Shown: positions 24,176-31,127 of the stretch, piece after piece | Position numbering within the stretch: the first letter of the stretch is position 1 | Layout: each line of letters opens with the position of its first letter | Made by a program: the position numbers and the translations under genes | Notes under the pieces: model-generated | Database searches by the model: none | Told to the model about the DNA's origin: nothing | What the model saw: the letters and a program-made list of their open reading frames with translations, nothing else | Assembly (NCBI GenBank): GCA_030530605.1 | Contig: JAUMUO010000006.1 | Location: 1 to 32,108 of the forward strand | DNA length: 32,108 nt | Direction: 5' to 3' | From: Candidatus Saccharimonadota bacterium | GTDB taxonomy: Bacteria; Patescibacteriota; Saccharimonadia; Saccharimonadales; Saccharimonadaceae

Positions 24176-24991
24176 TTATTCGTAGTGTTCGACGTTGCCG
24201 GGGATGACGAGCATATTTTTGATGAGCTCGACGGCGGTGGCCTCTAGACCCTTTTCGGCTTCAGACTCGGAGAAGACAAAGTTCGGGTCTTTACGATAGA
24301 AATAATTGTATTCGCCAGAGGTGTAAACATTGGTGCCGAAGGAAAGGCCGTTTTCGTCGCTGTTACCTTCAGAGGTTTTAACGCGCATTAGACAGCCCAT
24401 GCCGGTTGGGTTTTTGTCGATGTCGGCGAAAGCCGGGAAGTAGGAGAGGCCGGTTTCGTGGCCGGTGAAACAAATCTCCGGGCGATATTTTTCGTCGAGG
24501 GTGAAGCTTAAGTCGGAAAGACGAGAATCTAATTTGATTTTGATATTCCACTCTGGGAGGTAAAGATAGTCGGTGAGGACAACATAATCCGGGACGTCGG
24601 CGACGGAGAGAATCTGTTTGCCGGTATCCTGGCTGATTTTATTGACGATTTCGGTCATGGTGTTGAGAGTTTTGGTGGTGGAATCGAGATCGTCGCGAGT
24701 ATTGGAAGCGTCAATGAGGCCGTAGATACCGAGGCCGATGCCAACGATGGCGAGAAAGCCAAGGACGATAGAAAGAATCATAAAACGCTTGGTCATTTGT
24801 TCTGGGGTGAGCTCTTTTTTAAGCTTACCGGTAGGGATTTTAGGCTGTTCCGGCTTCGGAATTGGCTTTAAATCATCAAACTGAGTAGGTGCGATGATTG
24901 GAGATTCAAGCCCGACACCGTGCGGGTCGAGAGGATTATTTGGGTCAATAGTGTGTTCGTTTGGGTTAGTTGGGTTATTATTGTTGTCCAT
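24176..24991 (-). CDS. Membrane-anchored extracytoplasmic protein, unknown function
   Basis: A 271-aa protein with an Asn/Pro-rich cytosolic start (MDNNNNPTNPNEHTIDPNNP), a Pro/Lys stretch, one membrane helix (about 70-93, FMILSIVLGFLAIVGIGLGIYGLI), a short coiled region (NTRDDLDSTTKTLNTMTEIV) and an external domain with two Cys (in EICFTGHE and GMGCLMRV) that may form a disulfide. It shares its layout, but not sequence, with the proteins at 19709-20863 and 1-204. AAGGA precedes the ATG; TGCTATAAT is at 25015-25023. Family not recognised. Confidence 0.8.
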   Translation of the reverse strand: MDNNNNPTNPNEHTIDPNNPLDPHGVGLESPIIAPTQFDDLKPIPKPEQPKIPTGKLKKELTPEQMTKRFMILSIVLGFLAIVGIGLGIYGLIDASNTRDDLDSTTKTLNTMTEIVNKISQDTGKQILSVADVPDYVVLTDYLYLPEWNIKIKLDSRLSDLSFTLDEKYRPEICFTGHETGLSYFPAFADIDKNPTGMGCLMRVKTSEGNSDENGLSFGTNVYTSGEYNYFYRKDPNFVFSESEAEKGLEATAVELIKNMLVIPGNVEHYE

Positions 24992-25014
24992 AGCGTTCCT
25001 TTATTGTTGTATTA

Positions 25015-25023
25015 ATTATAGCA
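25015..25023 (-). promoter_or_regulatory. Extended -10 promoter of the 271-aa protein gene
   Basis: TGCTATAAT, 23 nt before the ATG at 24991, with AAGGA in the leader. Confidence 0.55.
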
Positions 25024-25027
25024 TACT

Positions 25028-25053
25028 GGGACTTTTCTTGGAAGAAAAGCCCC
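25028..25053 (-). other. Hairpin upstream of the 271-aa gene promoter
   Basis: GGG-A-CTTTTCTT pairs with AAGAAAAG-C-CCC across two central bases (one A/C mismatch). It lies between the terminator of tsaB and the next promoter and may be a second terminator stem on the minus strand. Confidence 0.5.
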
Positions 25054-25073
25054 AACGAAAAGAACCTAACAAG

Positions 25074-25109
25074 ATTTCAAGCCGAAAAGCGCGGTTTCCG
25101 GCTTGAAAT
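25074..25109 (-). terminator. Probable terminator of the tsaE-tsaB unit
   Basis: An 11-bp perfect stem ATTTCAAGCCG/CGGCTTGAAAT, extended inward by A-T pairs, begins 7 nt after the tsaB stop. The minus-strand sequence that follows is only partly T-rich (TTGTTAGGTTCTTTTCG), so it is an imperfect intrinsic terminator. Confidence 0.6.
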
Positions 25110-25115
25110 TGTTCC

Positions 25116-25448
25116 TTACTTTTTCTGAATTCCGATGTTTGGCGCCCGCCCATAATCCGGAATTACGATCTTAAGCTTTTCCCCGTGGTGGTCGTAAAGA
25201 GGGATTTGAAGCTCCTGGCTCAAAGTATTAACCACGGCGGCGCCGATACGAAGGCCGGTGAAACTGCCCGGGCCGGAGAAAAAAGTAATTTCTTCGAGGT
25301 CTTGCCAGGTTTTGCCATTTTCGCTGAGCTTGTCTTCAATGAACTTGAGCAACTTCTCGGCAAGCTCTTTTTTTGCTTCCCATTCGTAAGTCTTGTCGTC
25401 TAATTTCAAGACGCAAGTTGGGGTGGAAGTGTCTAAATATAATTTCAT
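25116..25448 (-). CDS. tsaB: TsaB, strongly shortened (t6A synthesis partner)
   Basis: TsaB is the ASKHA-fold partner of TsaD in making t6A at position 37 of ANN-decoding tRNAs. The start MKLYLDTSTPTCVLKL and the signature ITFFSGPGSFTGLRIGAAVVNTL (about 53-75) are clear. The protein is only 110 aa against about 210-230 aa in well-known TsaB: after the N-terminal subdomain it passes directly to IPDYGRAPNIGIQKK, which looks like the usual C-terminal P-x-Y-x-R tail. The stop is followed at once by a terminator hairpin, so this looks like a fixed internal shortening rather than a random truncation. The start overlaps the tsaE stop (ATGA) with GGAG upstream. Confidence 0.85.
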   Translation of the reverse strand: MKLYLDTSTPTCVLKLDDKTYEWEAKKELAEKLLKFIEDKLSENGKTWQDLEEITFFSGPGSFTGLRIGAAVVNTLSQELQIPLYDHHGEKLKIVIPDYGRAPNIGIQKK

Positions 25449-25858
25449 TTCAAGTTCTCCGTTTGGATTTCTCTGCTGCCGTCGTCTTGGAGTTTGATGG
25501 TAATTTTCGGGTGATTTTCGGGGAGCAGATTTTCAATGCTATTTCCCCACTCGATGATAGTGATGGTGCTTTCGTCGTTTAGCGATTCTTCGAGGTCTTC
25601 GCACATCAGGCCGGGGTCTTCCAGACGATAAAAATCATAGTGGACGAGGGTGAGGTTGTCGCCCTGGTAGCGTTTGGAGATAGTGAAAGACGGGGAGGTG
25701 ATTTCGTCGTCTAATTTTAGGCCTCTTGCGATGCCCTTGGTGAGAGTGGTTTTGCCAGCCCCGACATCTCCTACGAGTTCAAGAACAACCGGGGGGATTA
25801 ATTTCGCCCCGATTTGTTCGCCGATTTTAATTAATTCTGATTCAGTTTTCGCAATCAT
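25445..25858 (-). CDS. tsaE: TsaE, t6A-complex ATPase
   Basis: TsaE is the P-loop ATPase that resets the TsaB-TsaD complex in tRNA t6A synthesis. Walker A LVGDVGAGKTTLTKGIARGL (about 28-47), the switch ITSPSFTISKRY, the conserved VHYDFYRLEDP and the C-terminal IIEWGNSIENLLP are all visible. It is 137 aa, the normal size. Its ATG overlaps the TGA of the 26-residue ORF (ATGA) and its own stop overlaps tsaB, so the three are translationally coupled. Confidence 0.94.
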   Translation of the reverse strand: MIAKTESELIKIGEQIGAKLIPPVVLELVGDVGAGKTTLTKGIARGLKLDDEITSPSFTISKRYQGDNLTLVHYDFYRLEDPGLMCEDLEESLNDESTITIIEWGNSIENLLPENHPKITIKLQDDGSREIQTENLK

Positions 25859-25935
25859 TGCTTGTTGTGCTTGCGCTTCTCTGAATGCTTGTGGTTGTTG
25901 TTGCGATTAAGTTTCGCGATGCGGACTTTTGCCAT
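25855..25935 (-). CDS. 26-residue basic microprotein ahead of tsaE
   Basis: ATG at 25935 with AAAGGA about 7 nt upstream, 26 codons, TGA overlapping the tsaE ATG. The product begins MAKVRIAKLNRNNNHKHSEK and ends KRKHNKQ: 11 Lys/Arg and 3 His with almost no hydrophobic residues, so it probably binds nucleic acid or the ribosome, or acts as a coupling leader. The Shine-Dalgarno sequence and the ATGA overlap make it likely to be translated. Family not recognised; it is unlike the short basic bL36 or bTHX proteins as I know them. Confidence 0.6.
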   Translation of the reverse strand: MAKVRIAKLNRNNNHKHSEKRKHNKQ

Positions 25936-25959
25936 TTTGAGTTCCTTTCGATTATAGGT

Positions 25960-26027
25960 GGTAAGTTTTCTCGCGCGCTATCACGCACGAGTTTGCCTTT
26001 CCACTTTATGCCGCTGGCATAAAGTGG
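25960..26027 (-). repeat. tRNA-3'-associated two-hairpin element, copy C
   Basis: Read from the CCA of tRNA-Arg(CCG): hairpin 1 arms CCACTTTATGCC / GGCATAAAGTGG around AGC, then AAAGGCAAA, then hairpin 2 arms CTCGTGCGT / GCGCGCGAG around GATA, then AAAACTTACC. Hairpin 1 differs from copies A and B at many positions, yet every change is matched on the other arm; the linker and hairpin 2 are nearly the same. Confidence 0.85.
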
Positions 26028-26101
26028 TACACCCAACACGATTCGAACGTGCGACCTTCAGTTCCGGAAACTGACGCTCTATCCAGCTGAGCTATGGGTG
26101 C
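26025..26101 (-). tRNA. tRNA-Arg (anticodon CCG)
   Basis: Acceptor GCACCCA/TGGGTGT (first pair G-T); D-arm GCTCAGCTGGATAGAGC; anticodon stem TCAGT/ACTGA with loop TTCCGGA giving CCG; T-arm GCACG-TTCGAAT-CGTGT; A73 and encoded CCA (26027-26025). TGGTATAAT is at 26113-26121, 11 nt before the 5' end. Confidence 0.94.
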
Positions 26102-26112
26102 TTACCCTGTAT

Positions 26113-26121
26113 ATTATACCA
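26113..26121 (-). promoter_or_regulatory. Extended -10 promoter of tRNA-Arg(CCG)
   Basis: TGGTATAAT on the minus strand, 11 nt before the tRNA. It probably also drives the downstream element C, microprotein, tsaE and tsaB. Confidence 0.6.
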
Positions 26122-26136
26122 TATTTTAAGAAATTT

Positions 26137-26302
26137 CCGGAGTGCCTGGCATTTCCTGCCGGCCGATGATGGGCGAGTTTTTATTGTATGCGGACGGGGT
26201 TTGTTCGGCGGAATTTATGATGATAGGTTGCTGGTGAAGAAAGTGCCTGGAAAGGTTATACCTAAGAAAGACTACCCTATCCTGATGCCGTGCGAGTTCT
26301 GA
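26137..26302 (+). pseudogene. Frameshifted remnant of a TfoX N-terminal-domain protein
   Basis: One frame (to about 26200) reads GISCRPMMGEFLLYADGV and the next frame (26201-26302) continues LFGGIYDDRLLVKKVPGK and ends in PKKDYPILMPCEF and a TGA. Together they follow the TfoX_N pattern (R-x-M-G-E-x-x-L-Y-x-x-G-x-x-x-G-G-I-Y-D-D-R-x-L-V-K). Adding one base near 26200 would restore a continuous frame. The usual N-terminal helix and the C-terminal half are missing or unrecognisable. It is a decayed gene by sequence reading alone. Confidence 0.7.
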
Positions 26303-26525
26303 GGTACAGATATACAGGCAAAGAGATGTGGACGCGTCCCAAGGGGCGTTCGAACTTTTAAAGGTTTATAGCTTTACTGGAGCCATAAGAGCTTAAAACA
26401 ATGACAATGGAGAAAATAAAAAACGACAACGTCAATAGCTAATTAATCCAGTGATATAATATGAGCAGTAGCGGTTAAAAGTTTTAAAATTAAATATAAT
26501 AGAAATGAAGGAAAGGAAGGAATGA
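26303..26525. other. Non-coding stretch before the deaminase gene
   Basis: No gene seen. The first part may hold further decayed TfoX-like sequence. TGATATAAT at 26452-26460 is a candidate extended -10 for the deaminase gene, leaving a leader of about 60 nt rich in GGA repeats. Confidence 0.45.
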
Positions 26526-26993
26526 ATGTATAGAAAAGAATTCATGGAGATTGCGATAAGCGAAGCAAAAGAGGGAAATCTTAACCACGATGGCGGGCCT
26601 TTTGGGGCGGTAATAGTAAAAAATGGCGAAGTAATTGCATCGGGTCATAATCGAGTACTTTCATCTAATGATTCAACTTGTCATGGCGAGATTGACGCAA
26701 TACGAAAAGCAGAAAGCAAGCTTAAAACTTATGATCTTTCGGATTGCGAGCTTTATACTACAGGAGAACCTTGTCCAATGTGTCTTGCGGCGATTTTATG
26801 GGCAAATATCAAGAAAGTATATTATGGATGCAGGCTAGGTGACAACGAAAAAATTGGATTTCGTGATGCAAAATTTGACAGAATAATAGGCGGGAAGTCT
26901 AACTTACCAGATGGGTTTATGGAGGAAAAGGACCGAGATGCATGTCTTAAAATATTTGAAGAATATGAGAAAATGGATGCAAAAAGATACTAG
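26526..26993 (+). CDS. Guanine deaminase-like nucleobase deaminase (CDA fold)
   Basis: A zinc-dependent deaminase of the cytidine-deaminase superfamily, most like Bacillus GuaD (guanine to xanthine). Motifs: GGPFGAVIVKNGEVIASGHN (about 23-42), SNDSTCHGEIDAIRKA with the zinc His and catalytic Glu (H53, E55; HGE instead of the usual HAE), and TTGEPCPMCLAAILWA with zinc cysteines C83 and C86. YYGCRLGDNEKIGF and the C-terminal part resemble GuaD more than TadA. Length 155 aa is right. A GGAAGGA run precedes the ATG; the ATG four bases earlier meets a stop at its third codon. Substrate is inferred; a role in purine salvage fits. Confidence 0.85.
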   Translation: MYRKEFMEIAISEAKEGNLNHDGGPFGAVIVKNGEVIASGHNRVLSSNDSTCHGEIDAIRKAESKLKTYDLSDCELYTTGEPCPMCLAAILWANIKKVYYGCRLGDNEKIGFRDAKFDRIIGGKSNLPDGFMEEKDRDACLKIFEEYEKMDAKRY

Positions 26994-27018
26994 AAGCTAC
27001 AAAAAACTAAAACAGCAC

Positions 27019-27090
27019 CTAATGCGCAAAATATCGTAGCTCTTTGTATTTTCCTCTTTTTATTCTTGGACTCTCCGCAATACTATACAT
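27019..27090 (-). pseudogene. Remnant start of a third surface-protein gene (23 codons)
   Basis: The 357-bp repeat carries the Shine-Dalgarno sequence and first codons of the 656-aa gene. Its second copy, downstream of that gene, therefore also has ATG at 27090 and MYSIAESPRIKRGK, which then runs into YKELRYFAH and TAG. The first residues outside the repeat (KYKELRY against KYEKLPY) are still faintly similar. It appears to be the head of a lost gene. Confidence 0.6.
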
Positions 27091-27403
27091 CTAACCTCTA
27101 TTCTCGATTAGTTTTCTTTCTCATTAAGACAGCAATTATCACACCGACTCCAATAATTACAGCAACAATGGCCAAAAAATCATTCGCCATTTCCGCACCG
27201 CTACCTTCACTAGTAAACATACCGGCGTCTGGGGTCGGAATGTCTTCATCACCATCAGCATTAGGAACCGGGATATATTCATCATCACCAGCTTCAGGCT
27301 CCAGAATATCTTCACTATCATCAGTGTCAGGGACTAAGTCGCCTTCATTGTCGTCATCAGGAACGGGGGTATCTTCGTCGTTATCAGTTTCGGGTTCTGG
27401 AAT
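27047..27403. repeat. 357-bp perfect direct repeat, copy 1
   Basis: Identical as read to 29025-29381, offset 1978 bp. On the minus strand it covers the acidic repeat region, wall-anchor tail and stop of the 656-aa gene, the spacer and the first codons of a following gene. Confidence 0.9.
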
Positions 27404-29068
27404 GAGGCTTTTTAGTATTGGCATGATACTTTCAGGGATGTGACCAATGACAAAATTCTCGGCGTTATTAATAAGAGTATAAGTATAGTAAAGGGAATAA
27501 TCTTCGCCGAATGTATTTTGAGTATAAATTGCGTCAGCAATCAAAAATGGAGAGATCGCCTTAACTAATTTTGGCAAGTTTTCCTTGAGAATCTCAAACT
27601 CTGTTTCACTAATACTTGGGACCTGACCAAGCTTAGTCTCATAATCATCATATTGCCCTATGTAACTGGTAAGGATTGCGATTAATTCATCAACATTTTC
27701 ATCAGTAGCGGTACCTTTTAAAACTCTAACCAAATCAAGATAAGCCGGAAAATTAGCCAAATCACCTGCATAGTTTACTAATAAATCATAAAAAGCGTTT
27801 CCTGCTACCATACCAGCAAGACCATTGCTGGTGTCGCTAATAAACCCAGTAAAATCACTCTGCTTATCTAACGTTCTCGTTTGGTATAATTTCATTACGG
27901 CCGACAATGGTTCTTTAATCTCGGTATCAAAGTATTCACGAGTTAGTCCATTATCAGTCACAAATCGTATCCAAACATCCATAAAATCACGACCATTCAT
28001 AGTGCCGACCTGTTCAATAAGGCCATCATTGTTTGATAGAATATTGGCAGCAGTGGTTGGGTTGGCTAGTTCGGCGATATTGATAACGGAAGTTGCAATT
28101 TCTAGATCAGCAGGATGTATTTCTTCGTAGGCACCTGTATTATGGAACCCCCATAATTCCGGAAAGACATAGCCGAGAAGTAAATCATTACCATCCTTAA
28201 CATCATGTATATTGGTATAACCAGGCTCAGTGAGGCTAGCTCGAGGTGCGCCAAATGTATAAACGTAAAAATCATCAGCTTTCATGTCATAATCTGATAG
28301 GTTTTCATTAATCTTTTTAGCAGTGAGATCAACTACTGCACCGCCACGAGAATAACCAACCATCCATATTTTATAATTTGAAAGGTGGTTGGCATTGATA
28401 TATTCATCAAGCCTATCCTTGATGTATCCGGCCGATTCGCTAAAACCAGCATGATCGCCGCTAGCACCAACATTAAAGTTTGAAAGCCATTCAGTCATAT
28501 AATTATAATTTCTAGGAGCGACGACGATTAAAGCCTGTCCGTTTGAGAGAGTCTTCTTCGCAATGGTTGTTCCCATAGAGTGCCCATCCCTATCGGATTC
28601 TGTATCCCATTTTTGAAAATTGCTAAAGCCAAGTTGTTCTAGAAAAAGTTGCAGTTTTGGATTTGGCATAGAGCCATCAGATGGATAACCGTCCGCCCCA
28701 TTCTCAAATCCAGCAATGGCTAACGCATAAGAAACAGCACGAAGCTCTGGATGATCATCGGGAGAAGGCACGTCAAAATAACTGTCACTGTAATTAATGG
28801 TGTCAGTTGAATCCAGGGCATCCCAAACATCTTCCCATGGATTGTCTGGATCCTCCACAAAAGCATAATATGGATAGGTAGCCGTAATGGGACCAGAAGA
28901 TACGATGGGCTCAGATGTATAATCATAATTATCTGAACCAATTGCAAAAGAAGCTACTGGAGTAAAACTGGAAAAAAGACAACTAAAAATCAGAATTATT
29001 ACTACGAGATATGGCAGCTTCTCATATTTTCCTCTTTTTATTCTTGGACTCTCCGCAATACTATACAT
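27098..29068 (-). CDS. Cell-wall-anchored lipase-like (alpha/beta hydrolase, class 3 lipase type) protein
   Basis: A 656-aa surface protein. The N-terminus has a basic start and a hydrophobic segment (about 19-42, LPYLVVIILIFSCLFSSFTP) like a signal peptide. The middle is an alpha/beta hydrolase of class 3 lipase type: WMVGYSRGGAVVDLTAKKI (nucleophile S240 in G-Y-S-R-G), VYTFGAPRAS (about 269-278), an aspartate in VKDGNDLL and H309 in WGFHNTG as the likely rest of the triad. A helical region follows, then an Asp/Glu/Pro-rich repeat stalk and a sortase-like tail (TPDAG, membrane helix, RKKTNRE). Its Shine-Dalgarno AGAGG overlaps the stop of the 475-aa gene 7 bp upstream. Substrate unknown. Confidence 0.82.
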   Translation of the reverse strand: MYSIAESPRIKRGKYEKLPYLVVIILIFSCLFSSFTPVASFAIGSDNYDYTSEPIVSSGPITATYPYYAFVEDPDNPWEDVWDALDSTDTINYSDSYFDVPSPDDHPELRAVSYALAIAGFENGADGYPSDGSMPNPKLQLFLEQLGFSNFQKWDTESDRDGHSMGTTIAKKTLSNGQALIVVAPRNYNYMTEWLSNFNVGASGDHAGFSESAGYIKDRLDEYINANHLSNYKIWMVGYSRGGAVVDLTAKKINENLSDYDMKADDFYVYTFGAPRASLTEPGYTNIHDVKDGNDLLLGYVFPELWGFHNTGAYEEIHPADLEIATSVINIAELANPTTAANILSNNDGLIEQVGTMNGRDFMDVWIRFVTDNGLTREYFDTEIKEPLSAVMKLYQTRTLDKQSDFTGFISDTSNGLAGMVAGNAFYDLLVNYAGDLANFPAYLDLVRVLKGTATDENVDELIAILTSYIGQYDDYETKLGQVPSISETEFEILKENLPKLVKAISPFLIADAIYTQNTFGEDYSLYYTYTLINNAENFVIGHIPESIMPILKSLIPEPETDNDEDTPVPDDDNEGDLVPDTDDSEDILEPEAGDDEYIPVPNADGDEDIPTPDAGMFTSEGSGAEMANDFLAIVAVIIGVGVIIAVLMRKKTNRE

Positions 29069-29381
29069 CTAACCTCTATTCTCGATTAGTTTTCTTTCTC
29101 ATTAAGACAGCAATTATCACACCGACTCCAATAATTACAGCAACAATGGCCAAAAAATCATTCGCCATTTCCGCACCGCTACCTTCACTAGTAAACATAC
29201 CGGCGTCTGGGGTCGGAATGTCTTCATCACCATCAGCATTAGGAACCGGGATATATTCATCATCACCAGCTTCAGGCTCCAGAATATCTTCACTATCATC
29301 AGTGTCAGGGACTAAGTCGCCTTCATTGTCGTCATCAGGAACGGGGGTATCTTCGTCGTTATCAGTTTCGGGTTCTGGAAT
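29025..29381. repeat. 357-bp perfect direct repeat, copy 2
   Basis: Identical as read to 27047-27403. It spans the anchor tail and stop of the 475-aa gene, the 7-bp spacer and the first codons of the 656-aa gene. The two copies diverge right after GGTTCTGGAAT on the plus strand. Confidence 0.9.
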
Positions 29382-30503
29382 ATCTTCATCATCAGGAACG
29401 GGGGTATCTTCGTCGTTATCATCTGTTTTTGGTTCTACGATTTTGAAGCTAGCCTTGGCGCTCCCTGAATCTGGCTCCGTAAAATATGCCTCAAAGGAGT
29501 GTTCGCCTAGTGCGAAGGTATTTAAGAGACTTGCTGGGATAGTGATAGTTTGATTATCTGGGTCTACTATACAATCGGTACGCATATCTTGGTACTCGCC
29601 ATCAATGATGAGATTACCTGTGCCACAGAATGTTGTTACATCGTTATCGATCTTGAAGACTAATGGTTCTTCACTACCGATGATGTACTCACCGCCATCG
29701 CCTTCTAGTACTGGATAAACTCGGCGGAAGGTTGCGTAAAAGGTTAGGGATTCTGTGCCTGGCGTTACTCTGAAGACGTTGTTCTCTATCTGATCGGTGA
29801 CTTCTTGACCATCTAGTTCTAGATATACTAGTTCGTTGCCTAGTTCTGGAACAATTCCTACTTCTACGTCGGTACCGCCGATTACGATGTTTGGCACATC
29901 GAGATCTCCGTTGCCCATGATGTATTTATAAACGGAAAGTTCATGGCCGGCTCTCACGTAAGCGTCCATGGTGATGTTTCGGATTTGTTTGCCGGTTTCG
30001 GTGCCTTCGTCGATAACGGCGAGCTCGAGGGTGACTGGCATGTTTCGTTTCAGTACGTCAACTCCTGCTTTTACATCATAGGCAACCTCGAAAATAGCAT
30101 CGCCAGCTTGGGCATGTATCCCTTCGCTGCTTATAGATGGGTCCATAAATTCTTCAGCGCTCCAATAAAACCAGCCGTCACTGAGAGAACACCTATTTCC
30201 GCCCATACCCGGAAAAACCGCACTAATATCGCCAAAACCATACTCTAGCTCTTCATCATTCTCAACAGGTGTAAAATACCCTTCTAAAGAATGTATCGTC
30301 ATCTCACGCGCCGCTTTTAGTTTTACCCAGATTGTTCGATGGTCCGGGTCGGTGTTGTCAAGTTCGAGCGTGCCGCCTTCGGCGGTGAAGTAACTTTCGG
30401 TAGCAGATGCCTTAGGAATATAGACATTTGATAATGCTAAAAAAGCCACCATAAAACACACTATCACTCTTAAAAATTTATTCTTTTGCTCAATTTGACT
30501 CAT
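29076..30503 (-). CDS. Cell-wall-anchored surface protein with beta-sandwich-like domains
   Basis: A 475-aa protein with a signal peptide (FLRVIVCFMVAFLALSNVYI, cleavage probably after KASA at about 34), an external part that looks all-beta (TAEGGTLELDNTDPDHRTIW, cohesin-like wording such as AGDAIFEVAYDV and NMPVTLELAVID), then an Ig-like stretch ending EHSFEAYFTEPDSGSAKASF. After that comes the Asp/Glu/Pro stalk and the same TPDAG-helix-RKKTNRE tail as its neighbour. A 19-codon unit in the stalk is duplicated (33-bp nucleotide repeat at 29332-29364 and 29389-29421). AAGGAG lies 4 nt before the ATG. Probably an adhesin-like surface protein; domain names are tentative. Confidence 0.78.
   Translation of the reverse strand: MSQIEQKNKFLRVIVCFMVAFLALSNVYIPKASATESYFTAEGGTLELDNTDPDHRTIWVKLKAAREMTIHSLEGYFTPVENDEELEYGFGDISAVFPGMGGNRCSLSDGWFYWSAEEFMDPSISSEGIHAQAGDAIFEVAYDVKAGVDVLKRNMPVTLELAVIDEGTETGKQIRNITMDAYVRAGHELSVYKYIMGNGDLDVPNIVIGGTDVEVGIVPELGNELVYLELDGQEVTDQIENNVFRVTPGTESLTFYATFRRVYPVLEGDGGEYIIGSEEPLVFKIDNDVTTFCGTGNLIIDGEYQDMRTDCIVDPDNQTITIPASLLNTFALGEHSFEAYFTEPDSGSAKASFKIVEPKTDDNDEDTPVPDDEDIPEPETDNDEDTPVPDDDNEGDLVPDTDDSEDILEPEAGDDEYIPVPNADGDEDIPTPDAGMFTSEGSGAEMANDFLAIVAVIIGVGVIIAVLMRKKTNRE
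29332..29421. repeat. In-frame 33-bp duplication in the stalk region
   Basis: A 33-bp stretch starting TCATCAGGAACGGGGGTATC occurs at 29332-29364 and 29389-29421, 57 bp (19 codons) apart, lengthening the acidic stalk (EDTPVPDD units) of the 475-aa protein compared with the 656-aa one. Confidence 0.8.
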
Positions 30504-30877
30504 AGAACTCCTTAAATAATATTTGACCTACGTTATTTTAATTATAACACAAAATACTTATGTTTTATGCATATTATGTGACTAACTAATAAAATGCATT
30601 ATAAAAAACCGCGCCTTACAGTGGGTTAATTTTTTCCATTTGGTGAACCGAGTCCAATCGAATTGGAACGACCTCGTATCAGACTTCTACCGCATTAAGG
30701 GCATTATTACGGTTTTATATCCTACAAACTATATCCCCGGCCTCACTAGAACAGAAGAATATAACCCAAAGCATTAGCAACCCGGACGGCAGATAGACCG
30801 CATTGCCAATGTTAAAGTTCTCCTAAGAACTTATAATGTCAATGGTAAAATTGGATCAATACTAATAAGGAGTGCGT
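30504..30877. other. Intergenic region with a promoter and a possible coding remnant
   Basis: TGTTATAAT at 30541-30549 (minus strand) is the likely promoter of the 475-aa gene. On the plus strand an open stretch from about 30586 to the TAG at 30775-30777, with GTG at 30643 but no ATG, would read NWNDLVSDFYRIKGIITVLY and onward; it has no ribosome site and may be a decayed fragment. AAGGAG at 30867-30872 belongs to the next gene. Confidence 0.4.
30541..30549 (-). promoter_or_regulatory. Extended -10 promoter of the surface-protein pair
   Basis: TGTTATAAT, about 37 nt before the 475-aa gene ATG, which has AAGGAG in its leader. Confidence 0.55.
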
Positions 30878-31069
30878 ATGGATCCAGAAGAACAACAAAA
30901 CCAGGGCAAAGAGTATGTAGAATGGTCGGAAGAAGCCAAGGAGAATATGCTTAAACTCATGCTAACACTAATGGAGATGGAAGAAAAGCAAAAACATATG
31001 ACCGAAGAAGAAAAAGAGCGTAACGCATGGGCTGCCTGGGACGGAGACAAGATGTTATTTAAGTATTAA
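30878..31069 (+). CDS. Small acidic charged protein, unknown function
   Basis: A 63-aa, highly charged, largely helical protein: MDPEEQQNQGKEYVEWSEEA, then a Met/Leu/Glu-rich segment (MLKLMLTLMEMEEKQKHM) and TEEEKERNAWAAWDGDKMLF. AAGGAG lies 5 nt before the ATG at 30878; a GTG two codons earlier overlaps that site and is less likely. No signal peptide or membrane helix. Family not recognised. Its size and acidity recall small regulators or antitoxin-like proteins, but nothing specific supports that. Confidence 0.55.
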   Translation: MDPEEQQNQGKEYVEWSEEAKENMLKLMLTLMEMEEKQKHMTEEEKERNAWAAWDGDKMLFKY

Positions 31070-31095
31070 CCCCAATGGGAATTTACCTCTTAAAA

Positions 31096-31104
31096 TGGTA
31101 TAAT
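31096..31104 (+). promoter_or_regulatory. Extended -10 promoter of the last gene
   Basis: TGGTATAAT, 23 nt before the ATG at 31128; the leader contains GGAG. Confidence 0.55.
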
Positions 31105-31127
31105 TATAAAGATAATACAGGAGATCC

